Assembly: GCA_017311315.1 (NCBI GenBank) | Contig: CM029672.1 | Location: 9,590,463-9,654,462, forward strand | DNA from: Dendrocalamus latiflorus | Taxonomy: Eukaryota > Streptophyta > Magnoliopsida > Poales > Poaceae | Length of the DNA stretch: 64,000 nt | Direction of reading: 5' to 3' | Shown here: positions 1 to 11,989 of the stretch, piece by piece | How positions within the stretch are numbered: position 1 is the stretch's first letter | How the letters are laid out: the number at the start of each line of letters is the position of its first letter | Program-made: the position numbers and the translations under genes | Notes under the pieces: model-generated | Database searches by the model: none | Told to the model about the DNA's origin: nothing | What the model saw: the letters and a program-made list of their open reading frames with translations, nothing else

Positions 1-586
1 CAGCTCTCCTGCGTGTTCGAGAAAAAAAAAGATATTAGAATGAATATAAAGAATTAGTTTTGGATAGGAGCGCATGAAAGTTAGCGATCCACAAACTGGA
101 ACTATAAGAAAATTTAAGGACAATGTTTTAGACTCTTGGTTCAGATGGCAGGATGTACGGTTTAGAGTTTTAGCATTGTAGATTTTCAAGACTTTCATCT
201 CTTTTACTTTAAGGGGATTTCATTTTTAGCCTATCTCAATTTGTTTGGGACAAAAGACTTTGTTGTTGTTTTTATTGTTGATTTATTACTAATGGGACAA
301 AAGACTTTGTTGTTATTTTTATTGTTGATTTATTACTAACTCTAATCGCTGTTGCAGCCCATAGAAAAAATTCTGGACATGTTTTAGACTAAAAGAGGTC
401 TCGAGTCATATAGAATTTGAACAATGCTCCATGGATTAAATCAAGGATAACATATTTCCAGTTTGATAATTTCTAGTCTGGCCGCTGGAGGGATGCAAAT
501 CTATGTCATGCCAGAATGGAGAACCCAATACAAGTTTAAATAAGTACAGAAAAAATTAACAAAGCAATGAACATGGTATCACTTAC
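1..586. other. Intron or flank 3' of GGAT exon 8, no exon seen
   Basis: AT-rich DNA following the donor site after GGAT exon 8. I read both strands for the expected next aminotransferase exon and found none. A 40-bp stretch ending in a run of T and 'gattta' (about 257-338) is repeated in tandem twice. Confidence 0.5.
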
Positions 587-3500
587 AAAGATCTGCCCAG
601 GAACATTTGGACTCAGTGCGATTGATGCAACCTTGTAGATCTCCTCTACTGTCTGTCACATCAAATCAGAAGAGCAATTAGATCATGAGCAAAATATTTA
701 GAAAAATGGAAGATGTGCTTCTATCCAAACTTCAGAGTAAATTCTTGTATTGTAGATTATAGAATATAGCAAGTGCCTGATCTTATTTAAATGATTAATT
801 TTCAACTGGCAAAGCATTTCAGAAACTGTTAAAACATTATTCTACAGTTGAGATTGGACAAAGCTAGCAGCTGTAAATGAACGTCATGGTGACATACATA
901 TAACTCCCAACATATGTTATTCATTACTCTACAGTTCTGAGAGATTGATAAAGACCACTCCAGTAAAAGGAATATCTTGGTGCAACAAATGTAATTATGA
1001 CAACCTAGTTAGTAGGATGGGCTACCGGGCTATATTGCATACCGCAACATATATACAACTGAACTGTCAACTAAACGAAGTCAAAAGACAGCAGCAAGGC
1101 CAAGCAATTCTGCTGCAGATTTTCTTGATGTTTTTGAAGCAGCCAGCAGTTCATGAAGAATGTAACATTTTTTCTATGTCTGCATTTAATTTTTTTGTAT
1201 AGTTGCATTCCTTAACTTTACATAGTAAAGGAACTTGTTCACAATCTTTTGAGATAAATCACAAATTCTATAGTGACATGTTACCTTGGGAGGAAGATTT
1301 GTCATTTCAAAGTATCCACCACGTTGTCCACACTCCCCCCAATATCCTTTGGACACAGTATGGAAAGAAACCAGCTGAACTTCCTTGCTTATTGGAGGAC
1401 CCATGTCAAACAAAACCTGGAATAAGTCGAGAAAGGACATGTCAGCCCAGTTGCTATTTGAGGAAAGTTCTCGAGAATCTTCCAGTGTACCACAGTAGGG
1501 GAATAATCTCGTGTATTAGTTCTTCACAAGTGAAGAAGCTCTCAATTACTTGTTTATATGTGGTACTTAAGGCCAGGGCAACTTACTGTGTTCATAACGG
1601 GGTAAGCATCCGTCGGAGTAAGTTCGGACGACGATGATTTGAGGTAGAACAACGCTAGACGAAAGGGGGCACCGATTGAGGGAGGAATAGATCCAGAATA
1701 ACTGGTCAAGGGAACGACCATAGCTAGACTTTAGGGACTACCGACTTGTTTATTCATCTTTGCTTGATTTATAGTAGATACATGCTATCCGTTTTATAGG
1801 ATAACCTAACTTGACTCCTAAGAAATGATCTATAAGGAAACTTATCTCTAGTAATCCAATTTAATAATAACTTGCCTAACTAATAGATAATACCAAATAC
1901 CTAATACACAGATTCCTAAATAACAAACCATGCCTAATATACGCGGCGCTACAGTACTTTCCTAAATATCAGACCATAATATTACACCCCTCGCGGTGAG
2001 GCAGGTTGTCCTCGAGCTGCGGTGGTGGCCACGATTGAAGAACTTCTGCTCTTCGCTATCAGTCTTCTACTTCTCCAAGAGAGATGATGTGGCACCGGAA
2101 GCCATGGTGAGTGGCTCTGATACCAATTGCCAATCTAATCGCTAATAAAGGAAACTAATTACGATTGCTACAGTAGCCAAGTGGATAGTGCGTGCCGCGG
2201 TTTCTACAGTAACCTCATGAACAGTGTGTGTTACGGGTGTTACAGTAACCATATGACCAATACGCATGTGCTACAGTGCCACACATGTAACATGTCACAT
2301 GAAAACTATAAACTTGGGTGAAGTGGTAAACTGGTAATCATGAGAAAGCATCATTGATCAGAAATCAAAAGTACCCTTTTTGCACTTATAAATGGGCGTT
2401 CATCTTGATAAATGTTCTGTTGATAAACTTCATCTGCAAGCAGAACTAAGTTTTCCTGGTAGCAGAAGTCCAGAAGTTCCCTTATATTTGCTTCACTAAG
2501 GCATTGGCCAGTAGGGTTTCCTGGATTTATAATCACCATTGCTCGAACCTAAGTTGGAAAAAAATATATCATCAGGGCTGAATACACAGAGCATACATGC
2601 CACATTTTTTAAATAAGCAGCACAGCTACAATGATCTAAAAGAAGAAGAAATATGGACTATAAGAAGCTGAAACAAAGTATACTGATCAACAATAAATCA
2701 TCAAGGGACACATTTTAATGATGTTAGGTGATGTGTAGCAAAGTGTTCCTTCAAGCCCACTTTTAGTGTTTGTCCAAGAGTTAGCAGAAGTATTAGGTGA
2801 GCTAATAAAGAAATAGCGAGAATCTGAGTACAGGGAGACAAAGTTAGCTTTGTACCTGGTTCAAAAACAATATGTACCCCCGAACTGTTTATCCTTATTC
2901 TAATGAGTGTGTTCACTCTCCAAGGGGGCATGTTTTCAAGCCCATGGGGCAATGCATTGATGCACACTTCTCTAGAATTTGTTGATCAATGCTTTTCTAT
3001 TTTGATGAGTTTTTGTGGAGTATTCTGATGGGTTGTTGAACCAATGCCATGCTGGAAATGACTGAACAATACTATTCATCAATACCATGTTGTTATTGTC
3101 ATTTCGTACTATGTTGTTATTGTCATTTTACTTGGTATTGTTTTCTGTATGTATGTGTATGCCTGTATGGATAGGCACAGACTAATCAAGTCATACACGA
3201 ATTGCGGGAATTACTAAGTGAGATAAATGTGAACCAAATGATGAGATAAGCACGGTGACTCCTAAATTATCGTAAAACACTTACAGTGATTCCCTTTGAC
3301 CGTGCTGATGCTATTGATTGCCGGATATTGACAAAGTCAAGTCCCCAGTTAGCCTCTTCTTCTAAGTAATATGGGACAAGAGAACCACCAAAGAGGGAAA
3401 TGGCAGCAGAATAAAGTGGGTATTGTGGAACAGGGACCAAAATCTGCCAAGAAAAATACATGTCTCAACCAAACATTACACAGGGGAAAATTAGCCTTAG

Positions 3501-6155
3501 TAGAGCTAGCATGAAATCTGGAAGAAAGAATCGTCTTTTCAAGAATAACCATACCCCATCCCTCTCATTTCTGATGATGGTATTCAGCATTTGCATCACA
3601 CCTTTGCTGGCACCATCTGTCAGGTAAATAAGTTCTGGATCACTGCAATAAATAGAACAAAAAAGTGTGAGGATCACCAGAAAAACCATGATGTATATCT
3701 CAGTGCAAACTTTTTATCAGTACTGTTATTTAATCCGACCTTGGATGCCCATCACGCCTCTGAATGAACTCGGCAACTTCCTTCCTAACTCCAGGGATAC
3801 CTCGGGAATCACTGTAAGCACCTGGTTAGATAAAACTTGTGTCAAAACACTGATATGGCTATTATTAGCCTATAACATCATTCATACACACACACACACA
3901 CAAGTTGATACTTTGTGTTTGTTATCCACTAAAATTCACTTGAAACATAGAAAAGAAGCAATTTTTGACAAGAATACAACAAATTACCTAAACCACCAGG
4001 TGCCATGGAGAGGTAGTGCTTTGCCCGTGCGATGGCATCGGCAGGGAAAATAAGGCCAATGTTGGGATCATCGAGCAGAAATGGAGCCTGGCATAGTGCT
4101 ACCACCTGCACAAGGGGAACAATTACAGTACAGATTGTTAGTGATATACTCTAGAGACAATCATAAAGATGATTGTATCATTTCTATGTTTACGATCTTT
4201 TCAATAATATGTTATTTTGTCCGTTAAATAATTATCTTTCATATTGATTAACAAATATGTAACCTGTTCGTGAAACTCTTTATTCATATTTTGATTTCAT
4301 TTTAACTTATTCCTGATTTTATATTATTATGTGAGACAATTATGATGTATAGATCAGATGTGATGAATCTTAATTCATCAGAGTAAACACCGCCAGGAGG
4401 AAAGCCGGACGACGTCGGTTTGGTGGGATATGAGATTTGACTATAGACTAGGATGATAGAATTTAGGGAAGAGACTAAATTAATTCATTTTCATTGTTTG
4501 ATTGATAATAGATGTATACTAGCTCTTTTATAGGGATAACTCGACTTAACCTTCAAGAAATAATCTCTATCTATAAGAAAATCTATCTCTAATAAATGAA
4601 ATATATCTATAAAGTAATAAACCCATCTGATAAGGAAACTAATTATTTTTATCTCTATCCTAACTACTCCAATCCTGCCATACGCGGTTGCTACAGTACC
4701 GTGGATATTGTTTACGCACATGAACAGTGCAAGTGAGTAGTAATTCTGGCACAAGACATCAGTACATGTATTGATTGATGATCATGTTTCACGGATTGTG
4801 AATATAGGGATATCAAATCAATAATGTAGACATATGCTAGAAAACATGGTGTTGGATTGACCTACCATGAGACACTGTGGAAATTGTTATATTCTTAAGT
4901 GTTATCAGTTGGTCTTATACATAATGTATGTAGAATTCTTAAATCTGAGATCGTTATAGTTTTCTGCATATATAGTAGTTTACTTAGGGGTTGCTAAACA
5001 CTACTTTGTAATTGGATGGTTATAAAGGCAGCTTTCGGGTTTATTATGAAACATGTGGAAAAATGTAAGCGATCAAGATGAAATTTGCCCCTCCTATATA
5101 ATGAGAGAGATATCTTTGAGCCTCTTGATGTGGTTGGATTAAGGAAGTATATGGCCATGCCGAATGTGGTTGAACAGGATGGCACACTTCTCGCATTAAG
5201 TTCAATCTGGTATTGTGAGACAAAGGAATCGGTACATGAGCACTATATATATTCATTCGATATGATTGTCAATTTGTCATGTATATTTGGAAGCCGCTAT
5301 GTCTAACTAGAGACCGCTACCGACTTGTAGACTGGAAAGGAGTTTTCGGGTCATGGCCGAATATACATGTATAGGGTTGCACACTTAGTGGGTTAAAACA
5401 CATTAGTTTGAATTAGATCGGTTACTAATAGGCCAAGTGAGTTTCGCACCTTGTTAGGCCCCTAATGTAAGGTTGCACCGAAGGGCTATATTAAGAGAGG
5501 CGTGAGGCTAAGAGAGACATCCCGTACATACCCACCAAAACCTAGCCGTCATCTTTCACAGGCCCTGCCATGTGTAATGGTGCTAGCACACCGGTGCACG
5601 GCATTTCTCCCTGGATGTGTGGACTTCGGTAGAGACGATGTTGTGCCTGCGGTGCTAATCGGGAGGACCATGAGGAGGACACGGTTGGCTCATGGAGATC
5701 GACTACTTATACTTCATCGACGCACTCTACGTTAAACCAGATTGCTTGAACTATTCTTCTGCTACACTAAGCGTCTAGTGGTAAGGATCCATAATTTTTT
5801 ACTCTTATGACTTTCTAGTTTACATGCTAAAAATTTTAATTTGTATTTAGTGTAGTTCATCTATATCCCAACACAGCAACTAATACCACCAATTGAATCA
5901 ATCCTATGGCAGAGTATACAGAATAGACATCGGATGACTGGAGTGTGTTGGGATGACCTGGCGGGGGAAGGTGAGCGGCTTCTGGCCGAGGGCGTGGGGG
6001 TTGCCGACGTTGGTGAAGATGATCTTCTTGCCCTCCTTCTGGAGCTCGGAGGCGCGGAGGTAGAGCTCGCCGCGCACGGCGTACTGCACCTTCTTGACGT
6101 TCTCGTTCAGCTCCTCGTAGTCGAGCGGCTTCCTCCCGCCGCCGCCCATCATCAT
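587..6155 (-). CDS. GGAT: Glutamate:glyoxylate aminotransferase (alanine aminotransferase-like), 3' part outside window
   Basis: PLP-dependent class I/II aminotransferase that in plants converts glyoxylate to glycine in leaf peroxisomes (photorespiration). Eight exons can be read on the minus strand, with GT/AG borders and consistent phase: 6155-5958, 4105-3988, 3821-3740, 3642-3555, 3443-3285, 2548-2375, 1416-1285 and 652-587. They give about 339 residues. The start has three Met codons followed by Gly-rich residues, then the family N-terminus (NENVKKVQYAVRGELYLRAS). Further landmarks are TNVGNPHALGQKPLTFPRQ, LTDGASKGVMQ, NPGNPTGQCLSE, ADEVYQQNIYQDERPF and SFHTVSKGYWGECGQRGG, the last carrying the PLP lysine. 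The family is about 480 residues, so roughly 140 C-terminal residues, including any peroxisomal targeting tail, are missing. No exon is visible in 1-586, so they probably lie beyond the left edge. The sequence matches GGAT better than cytosolic alanine aminotransferase. No stop or frameshift was seen in the exons. Confidence 0.9.
1590..2300 (-). mobile_element. Degraded small LTR/TRIM-like element in GGAT intron 6
   Basis: The insertion lies between GGAT exons 6 and 7. At 2112-2128 the minus strand carries a TTGGTATCAGAGCC-type primer-binding site for initiator Met tRNA, so the element points the same way as the gene. Sequence to the left (about 1600-1990) is homologous to 4384-4740 in intron 1: both carry 'ggacgacg', 'ttataggataac' and 'gaaatgatct'-like blocks in the same order. 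There is no coding capacity. Ends and target duplication could not be fixed, so family assignment is tentative. Confidence 0.42.
4384..4750 (-). mobile_element. Second copy of the LTR-like repeat, GGAT intron 1
   Basis: This stretch shares an ordered series of short blocks with 1600-1990, including the GGACGACG box, the TTATAGGGATAACTC box, 'aagaaataatctc', and the CTACAGTA box near its right end. It is probably a solo LTR or fragment of the same element family, and it sits in the large first intron of GGAT. No exact boundaries or target duplication were found. Confidence 0.4.
4850..5873 (+). mobile_element. Possible solo LTR in GGAT intron 1
   Basis: The stretch begins TGTTGGATTGACC and ends ATATCCCAACA, so it has TGTTGG/CCAACA ends as LTRs do. 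Its interior has LTR-like composition (a 'gggctatattaagag' TATA-like box at about 5485, then a GC-rich leader). The flanking five bases do not match, so no target duplication supports the call. It could equally be part of a longer element. Confidence 0.3.
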
Positions 6156-6773
6156 GCCGTTAGTCCTCTTCCCTCCGCCGCCGCCACTACGGTCGGTCGT
6201 CGCTGCGGGAGGACTCGATCGATCGATCGCTCTGCGCGGCAGAGGAGAGGGGGGGGGGGGGATGTGTGAAGAAGGGGAACCAAGAAACAGGGGGAGCAGG
6301 TGGGAATTTGTACTATAATGGTGCGGGTGTTTGGAATATCGGATTGTCGTGTTGCGTCCGTGCGCAGATTAATCAACTGCGGATAATGTGGAGACGAGAC
6401 GGCATCCTCTCGTTTCGTTCCCCCATGGATTTCCTTCTTTTATTAAGGATTTATTTCATCTTCTTTCTTGGCGCGGAGGAATTCGGAATTCGGGAGGATA
6501 AGAGGAGACGCGGATCAATGGCCACTGGTTGGGTTATCACCACCCCTGCGGTGGAGAACGCACGCCTGCGCAGCCAGGTCTTGCCTCCTGGCAGCGTGAG
6601 GGGAAGGGCACAATAATGCACTGCAAAACAACACGTTTCCTGTGTCTCCATATGTCTTCAGAATTCAGACAGAAACAACTGCTCTGGTCTCCATAGCCCA
6701 TACAAATAAATGCAGACAGTTGCTACTTCTAGAACAAGGCAAATATTTCAAGCAAAAGTCGAGAGTAACGATT
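6156..6773 (-). promoter_or_regulatory. GGAT 5' leader and proximal promoter region
   Basis: This is the space between the GGAT start codon and the target duplication of the copia element. It includes a run of 12 G on the plus strand (6250-6261) and a GC-rich leader. The copia insertion therefore sits about 620 bp upstream of the GGAT start and caps the proximal promoter. No TATA box could be assigned with confidence. Confidence 0.4.
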
Positions 6774-6778
6774 GCAAC

Positions 6779-7013
6779 TGTTGAGAAACCGTCGCTGGCG
6801 ATCAGTCCGAGCGATTCCTCTGTTTAGAACAAAAACGAATCAATCACAGAATAATAGATTGAACACACAGAGAGATAGAGAAAACTCCTGGTCTTTCTTT
6901 ATTGCTTTCATTCATGCGTACATAATGAGGAGGTATGGCTCTCTATTTATAGACTACAATGATGTGCCTACCATGGGCCCTGGGCTGCCGGCCCAGGCCT
7001 AGGTTTCTTAACA
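6779..7013 (-). repeat. Copia 3' LTR
   Basis: 235 bp. This is the 3' LTR in element orientation, next to the polypurine tract. It carries a 'ctatttatagac' TATA-like box on the plus strand at about 6943-6954, in the same place as in the partner LTR. Confidence 0.88.
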
Positions 7014-7479
7014 CTCCCCCTTGGGCACTCATCCGACACGTTCATGCCTCACTAAAACTCCATAAAAACCCAGTGGGAAAAATTTGGAGAAAGAACACAT
7101 GATACATGTGATGCTGCGATGCACGAATTGCCTCATTAAAAACCTTGGTTGAGAAACTTCATGAAAAACTCGTCAAGGGAAAAAACTACAATTCACCCAA
7201 ATTCATTTGGTCTGCAGGACTATATTTTTTGGGTACTTAATCTTCATGATCAAGATTTATTAGCGGGCTTGTGAGAATTCTCTCCCTGAATTATGCACTT
7301 CTCTAAGTCTCGTCATTCCAATTCCACGCACGCACCTTTCAAAGCTAGATGCGGAGAGTGACTTAGTGAACAAGTCTACATGACTTAGTGTACAGTACTT
7401 TAATCTTGTCTATCTCTGCAATTCATGAGCATAGAGGAACTTGGGGTTGATATGCTTACATAGCCCGTCTGTACTTGTG

Positions 7480-10400
7480 CAACACAAGCTGCATTATCTT
7501 CATGGATAATTGTGGGGGTTTGCACAATGTTCATTCCACATGACTGCTGGATGTGGTGAATCGTTTAGCGGAACCAAGCGCACTCTCGTGCGGCTTCATA
7601 TAGCGCTATAATTTCTGAGTGGTTCGTCGAAGTAGCTACAAGGCTTTGCTTAGACGATTTCTAGAAAATTGCAGTTCCACCACATGGAAATACATAGCAT
7701 GTTTGCGACTTAGCAGTATGCGGGTTAGACAGGTACCCAGCATCTGCATAGTCAATCAAGTTCAGATCTTGATTCTTTCTGTAAGACAATCCAATGTCTT
7801 TGCTTGCTTGGAGGTATCGGAATGTGTCCTTTATGCCCTGCCAATGCCTTTTGGTGGGCTCTGCACTGTACCTTGTTAACAGGTTCACAACAAATGCAAT
7901 GTCCGGTCTAGTGCAGTTTGCTAAGTACATGAGTGCTCCCACTGCACTCAAGTATGGGAATTTCGATCTCAGGACTTCCTCCCCCTCTTCCTTAGGTCGG
8001 AAAGGATCTTTTTCTTGCTGTAAAGACCTACCGATCATCGGTACTTTCGAGGGAAATGCCTTCTCGAAGCCAAACCTTTCAAGCACCTTCTGGGTGTAGG
8101 TCGACTGATGTATCAAGACTCCTTCAGGGACATGCTCAAGCTGCAGGTCTAAGCAAAACTTGGTCTTGCTCCCACTCTTTCATTTCAAATTCTAACTCCA
8201 AGTAGGAACTTGCTTCTTTTATGTTTTCGGCTGTCCCGATGATATTCAGATCATCTATACACAGAGATTATACAGAATCCATTCTGGGATTGTCGTATAA
8301 ATACACAAGGACAGTCTTCATTGTTCGTGTAGCCTTTCTTGCAGAGAAAGTCGCTTAAGCGATTATACCACATTCTTCCAGATTGTTTCAGTCCATACAG
8401 TGACTTCTGAGTTTCACACTGTACAGATTTCCATTTGCTTTGTCTTGGTTCGGGAGAGATATTCCTTCAGGGACTTTCATATAAATCTCCGAATCCAAGT
8501 TACCGTAGAGGTATGCAATCACAACATCCATCAACTTTATTTCTAAGTTCAAATTCACTGCCATTGAGATCAAGTATCTAAAGGTAATTCCACTCATGAC
8601 CGGGGAATAGGTTTCTTCATAATCAACTTCAGGACGTTGAGTGAAACCTTGTGCTACCAGCCTTGCTTTGTATCTCACTACTTCATTTCTTTCATTTCTC
8701 TTTCGAACAAATACCCACTTTTACCCAACGGGGGTGTATGTGGGGAGGTGTGCGGCATACGGACCCAAACACCTCTCTTTTGTTCAGAGATAGTAATTCA
8801 GTTGCTATTGCCTTCTTCCAATCTTCCTAATCTGATCTTTTCTTACATTCAGCGAGCGATGCAGGCTCGAGATCAAGATCGATAATTGTGGTAATTTTCT
8901 TTGCGAAGTAGATATCGATATTGGCTGTTGTCCTATTCAGGGACTCTCCCGTGTGCACATAATCTATAGCTATTTTTTTATGAGTTGCTTCTTCTAGAGT
9001 GATTGCTTCTGCTGGAGCTTTACCTTGCACATCGCTTCTATCAATTGCGGTGGCAAGTCCCTTTAGTTTTTCGGCTCCGATGTGTGCGCACACATCCATG
9101 CCGATGGGGATATTCAGATCCGGATGCCCTTTTCTGAAGGTGTCATACTCGTGCCAGGTCTCAACTGGCTCCCCTTCTCATTCTGGGGGACTTCAATGAT
9201 CGGCTGTGATAAATCCCTCTTATCCTTCTTCACCAGGCGTCCCCGGTTACTAAGGATTCGAGGAACCGGAGTTCTCGTCCTCTTTTCTATTTTTTTCTGA
9301 GACCTCTGGACGAGATTAGGGATACCTTATACTTTCTTTGGTATTTCAACCCTCTCCGGTGCAGTGCGTGCAGACACATGCGACTTAGTCACGCTCTTCA
9401 AATCACTAAAATGATCAGGCAATTGATTTGCTAATGCTTGCAAATCTATTGTCTTCTGGACTTCTCTTGTCTTCTGGACTTCTATTTGCTTTGCTAATAC
9501 GCGGGTCATCTGCATGGATTCTCGTGGCTTGCCATGTAATGTCTTCTGGACTTCTCTAGTGCGCGGGTCATCTGCATGGATTCCCCAGGCTTGCCACGTA
9601 ATTTCCCGACATTCTTCATCAAGGGGTTGATTTCCTCCCCCTAATGTTGGGAAATTTTCGGTGGTGACCCATGCGCTAGTCGCATAAGCGAATGGATGTT
9701 GTAGGCCGAAGGTCTAAAGTTGATGAGATTCGCTGCATGTAGGACTGCGTGTCCACAACATGTAGCTGGCAAATTACTTTTATGCAAGAGGTGTTGGGCA
9801 ATAAATTTAATTCTCTTGATTAAAACCTCTGCCAGACAATTCTGGGTATGGACATGCAGTACCGAATGCTCAACTGCAATGCCCATCGCCATGCAATAAT
9901 CATCAAATGCCTTCGAAGTAAATTCTCCGGCGTTGTCCATTCTGATGGACTTGATATGATGATCTGGAAACACATTTCTGATGCGAATGATCTGCGAGAT
10001 CAATTTTGCAAAGGCGTAGTTTCTTGTGGACAACAAACCCACATATGACCACTTCGAAGAAGCGTCAATGAGCACCATGAAATACTTAAACGGCCCGAAG
10101 ACGGGCTGAATGGGACCGCATATGTCTCCCTGGATGCGTTCCAGGAATGCAAGGACTTCATCCTTCACTTTCAGAATGGAGGGTCTAGTTATTATTTTCC
10201 CGGTGGCACATGCAGGGCACACAAAATCTTCATGATTTGGGAAATTCTTCACATTAATATTATGCCCATGCGAGTTATTTATTATGCTTCTCATCATCCT
10301 AAGACCTGGGTGGCCTAATCTATCATGCCAGATATAGAAGAGTTTAGAGCTTCTAAATACTATCTTCAGGACAGTATACGCTGCAGGCGCTTTAATGTTG

Positions 10401-10480
10401 GTGTAACATAGCCCAGTTTCTAGTAAGGAAGTTTTTCTAGTACACTTTTTCTTTTCATTTTCTTCGTGCCTCATAATGAG
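7480..10480 (-). pseudogene. Copia pol relic: integrase, reverse transcriptase, RNase H
   Basis: From right to left on the minus strand: a pre-integrase zinc-binding region (WHDRLGHPGLRMM with a later CPAC) at about 10330-10190; an integrase core (GDICGPIQP, then MDNAGEFTSKAF, then AEVLIKRIKF) at about 10130-9790; an RT start (YKARLVAQGFTQ) at about 8676; a C-I-D-D active-site variant of the usual Y-V-D-D at about 8252-8268; a late RT block (FPYLSAVGALMYLANCTRPD) at about 7960-7900; and a RNase H stretch to about 7480. Several stop codons and frame changes separate these blocks. The region 9120-9640, where an RT linker is expected, is scrambled and contains a repeated 'gtcttctggacttc' box. 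Confidence 0.85.
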
Positions 10481-11049
10481 CAGGTATTCCTTACCGTACT
10501 CTTCTCTAGTCTCAACGTGGAAACCATGTGCGCAGATATTTTTAAAACTTAGGAGAGTTCAAGTCGATTCTGGGTACAATAAGGCTTCTTCAATGACCAA
10601 AGTTGTGCCCATGTGACTCTTCCGGAACCAATTATATATGCATCGCTTCTGGCGATTGTCGTAAGGCTGCCAGTGCTCTTACGAATCGACTGAAAAAAAA
10701 CTCAATCTCTCTTAAGAAGATATGCATTGTGCCGCTGCTAGCTAAGCACACTTCCGTCATAGGGCGCTACACGTGTTCTAATATAAGGTATTTATTAACA
10801 TGTATGAGAAGGCAATTAACACATAAATAAATACGCCAATATCAGAACATATCATGCCATCATAAACTGAATAAATGAATGAATTCTTCAAATATCATCC
10901 AACCATCACGAGAAGATAACAATTCTTAAGTACCATCCATGCAAATTCTAACATATTCTTCCACATAAAATAAATGACAATTAAAGTCAAAATGCATTCA
11001 GTGCACTGGACTTCTTCTGCTATTTTCTCGGGGTGACATTTTCTTCAAG

Positions 11050-11874
11050 AGAAATCATGACGGTGGCTGCTTCTAGGTCGAGAGGGGTGCTGCTGTCGTA
11101 ACGATCTCAAACACCATCAGCGTAGTCAGCTACTCAGAACGCTCCACCTCAACCGATGCAGAGTGGGCTTCATGTGCCCTTTGCCATTCCGTTTTGGCTT
11201 GCTAGCCTTATTCTCACGTGGAGCATCTGATTTGCCTTTCTGGGCTGCGGTCTTACCCTTCCTTCCCCTTTTCTCTATCAAGGGCTTTCGCACCTTGTTG
11301 CTCTCGACGTTAGCTTCACGGCCAATGGAGCTACCAGATGGCTGAGTGACTTAGTTCTTACGGAGAACTTCGTCCTGAGCTTCCACAATTTACATCATAT
11401 CAATCAATTCGGCATATTCCTCGTAGTCGTCTTGACGATAATTGCGTGCGGATTATACTGCATTGGGGTGGAAGGATTTTTTCAAATTTCTGTATTGAGG
11501 TTGTGCAAGGCAAAATTGTTTTCCCCGACCGTCTTAAAGTCGGCAAACCTCAGTCTGATCCATTCTTACTCTGCTTGAGAAAAAATGGTGTACTTTACCC
11601 TCTCAAACCGCTTTTTGAGTACGGTCCAGAGTGCGAGCACGCTTTTCTCTGCCATATACTCATTCTTGAGAGTGAGGCAGAGGTGGTGCCTGAGAAAATG
11701 AAGTGCCTGATCATTCTCCTCAGGTTTGGGTTGAGCGTCATTCAGTCCGCCAATCCCAATAGCAGCGCCGAGCTTCCTAGCTCCAAGCACAATCTCGACA
11801 TCGGATGCCAACATCAGATAGTTTTGGCCATGCTGGGCCAGCTCCTCGAACTCCCAGTTCGTGATGCTAGTCAT
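11050..11874 (-). pseudogene. Copia gag relic
   Basis: The minus strand from 11874 opens MTSITNWEFEELAQHGQNYL and continues to a retrotransposon gag block (NEYMAEKSVLALWTVLKKRF). This is the gag fold that precedes copia pol in plants. The reading frame breaks at about 11566, and the rest of gag down to about 11050 is only partly readable. Its place between the 5' LTR and integrase fits the element's orientation. Confidence 0.75.
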
Positions 11875-11989
11875 CTAAATGTGTATAAGTCTACTGCTGG
11901 TAGACATGCACGGAATAATGCACTACGGGTAAATAAATGGTACAAAAGGTTCTCGCAATGTTTCAGAATTTTCTATAAATTTTACTGCT

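Noticed and set aside
4850..5873. Firm solo-LTR call
   Set aside because: Ends look right, but the flanking bases do not form a target duplication, so it is kept only as a low-confidence feature.
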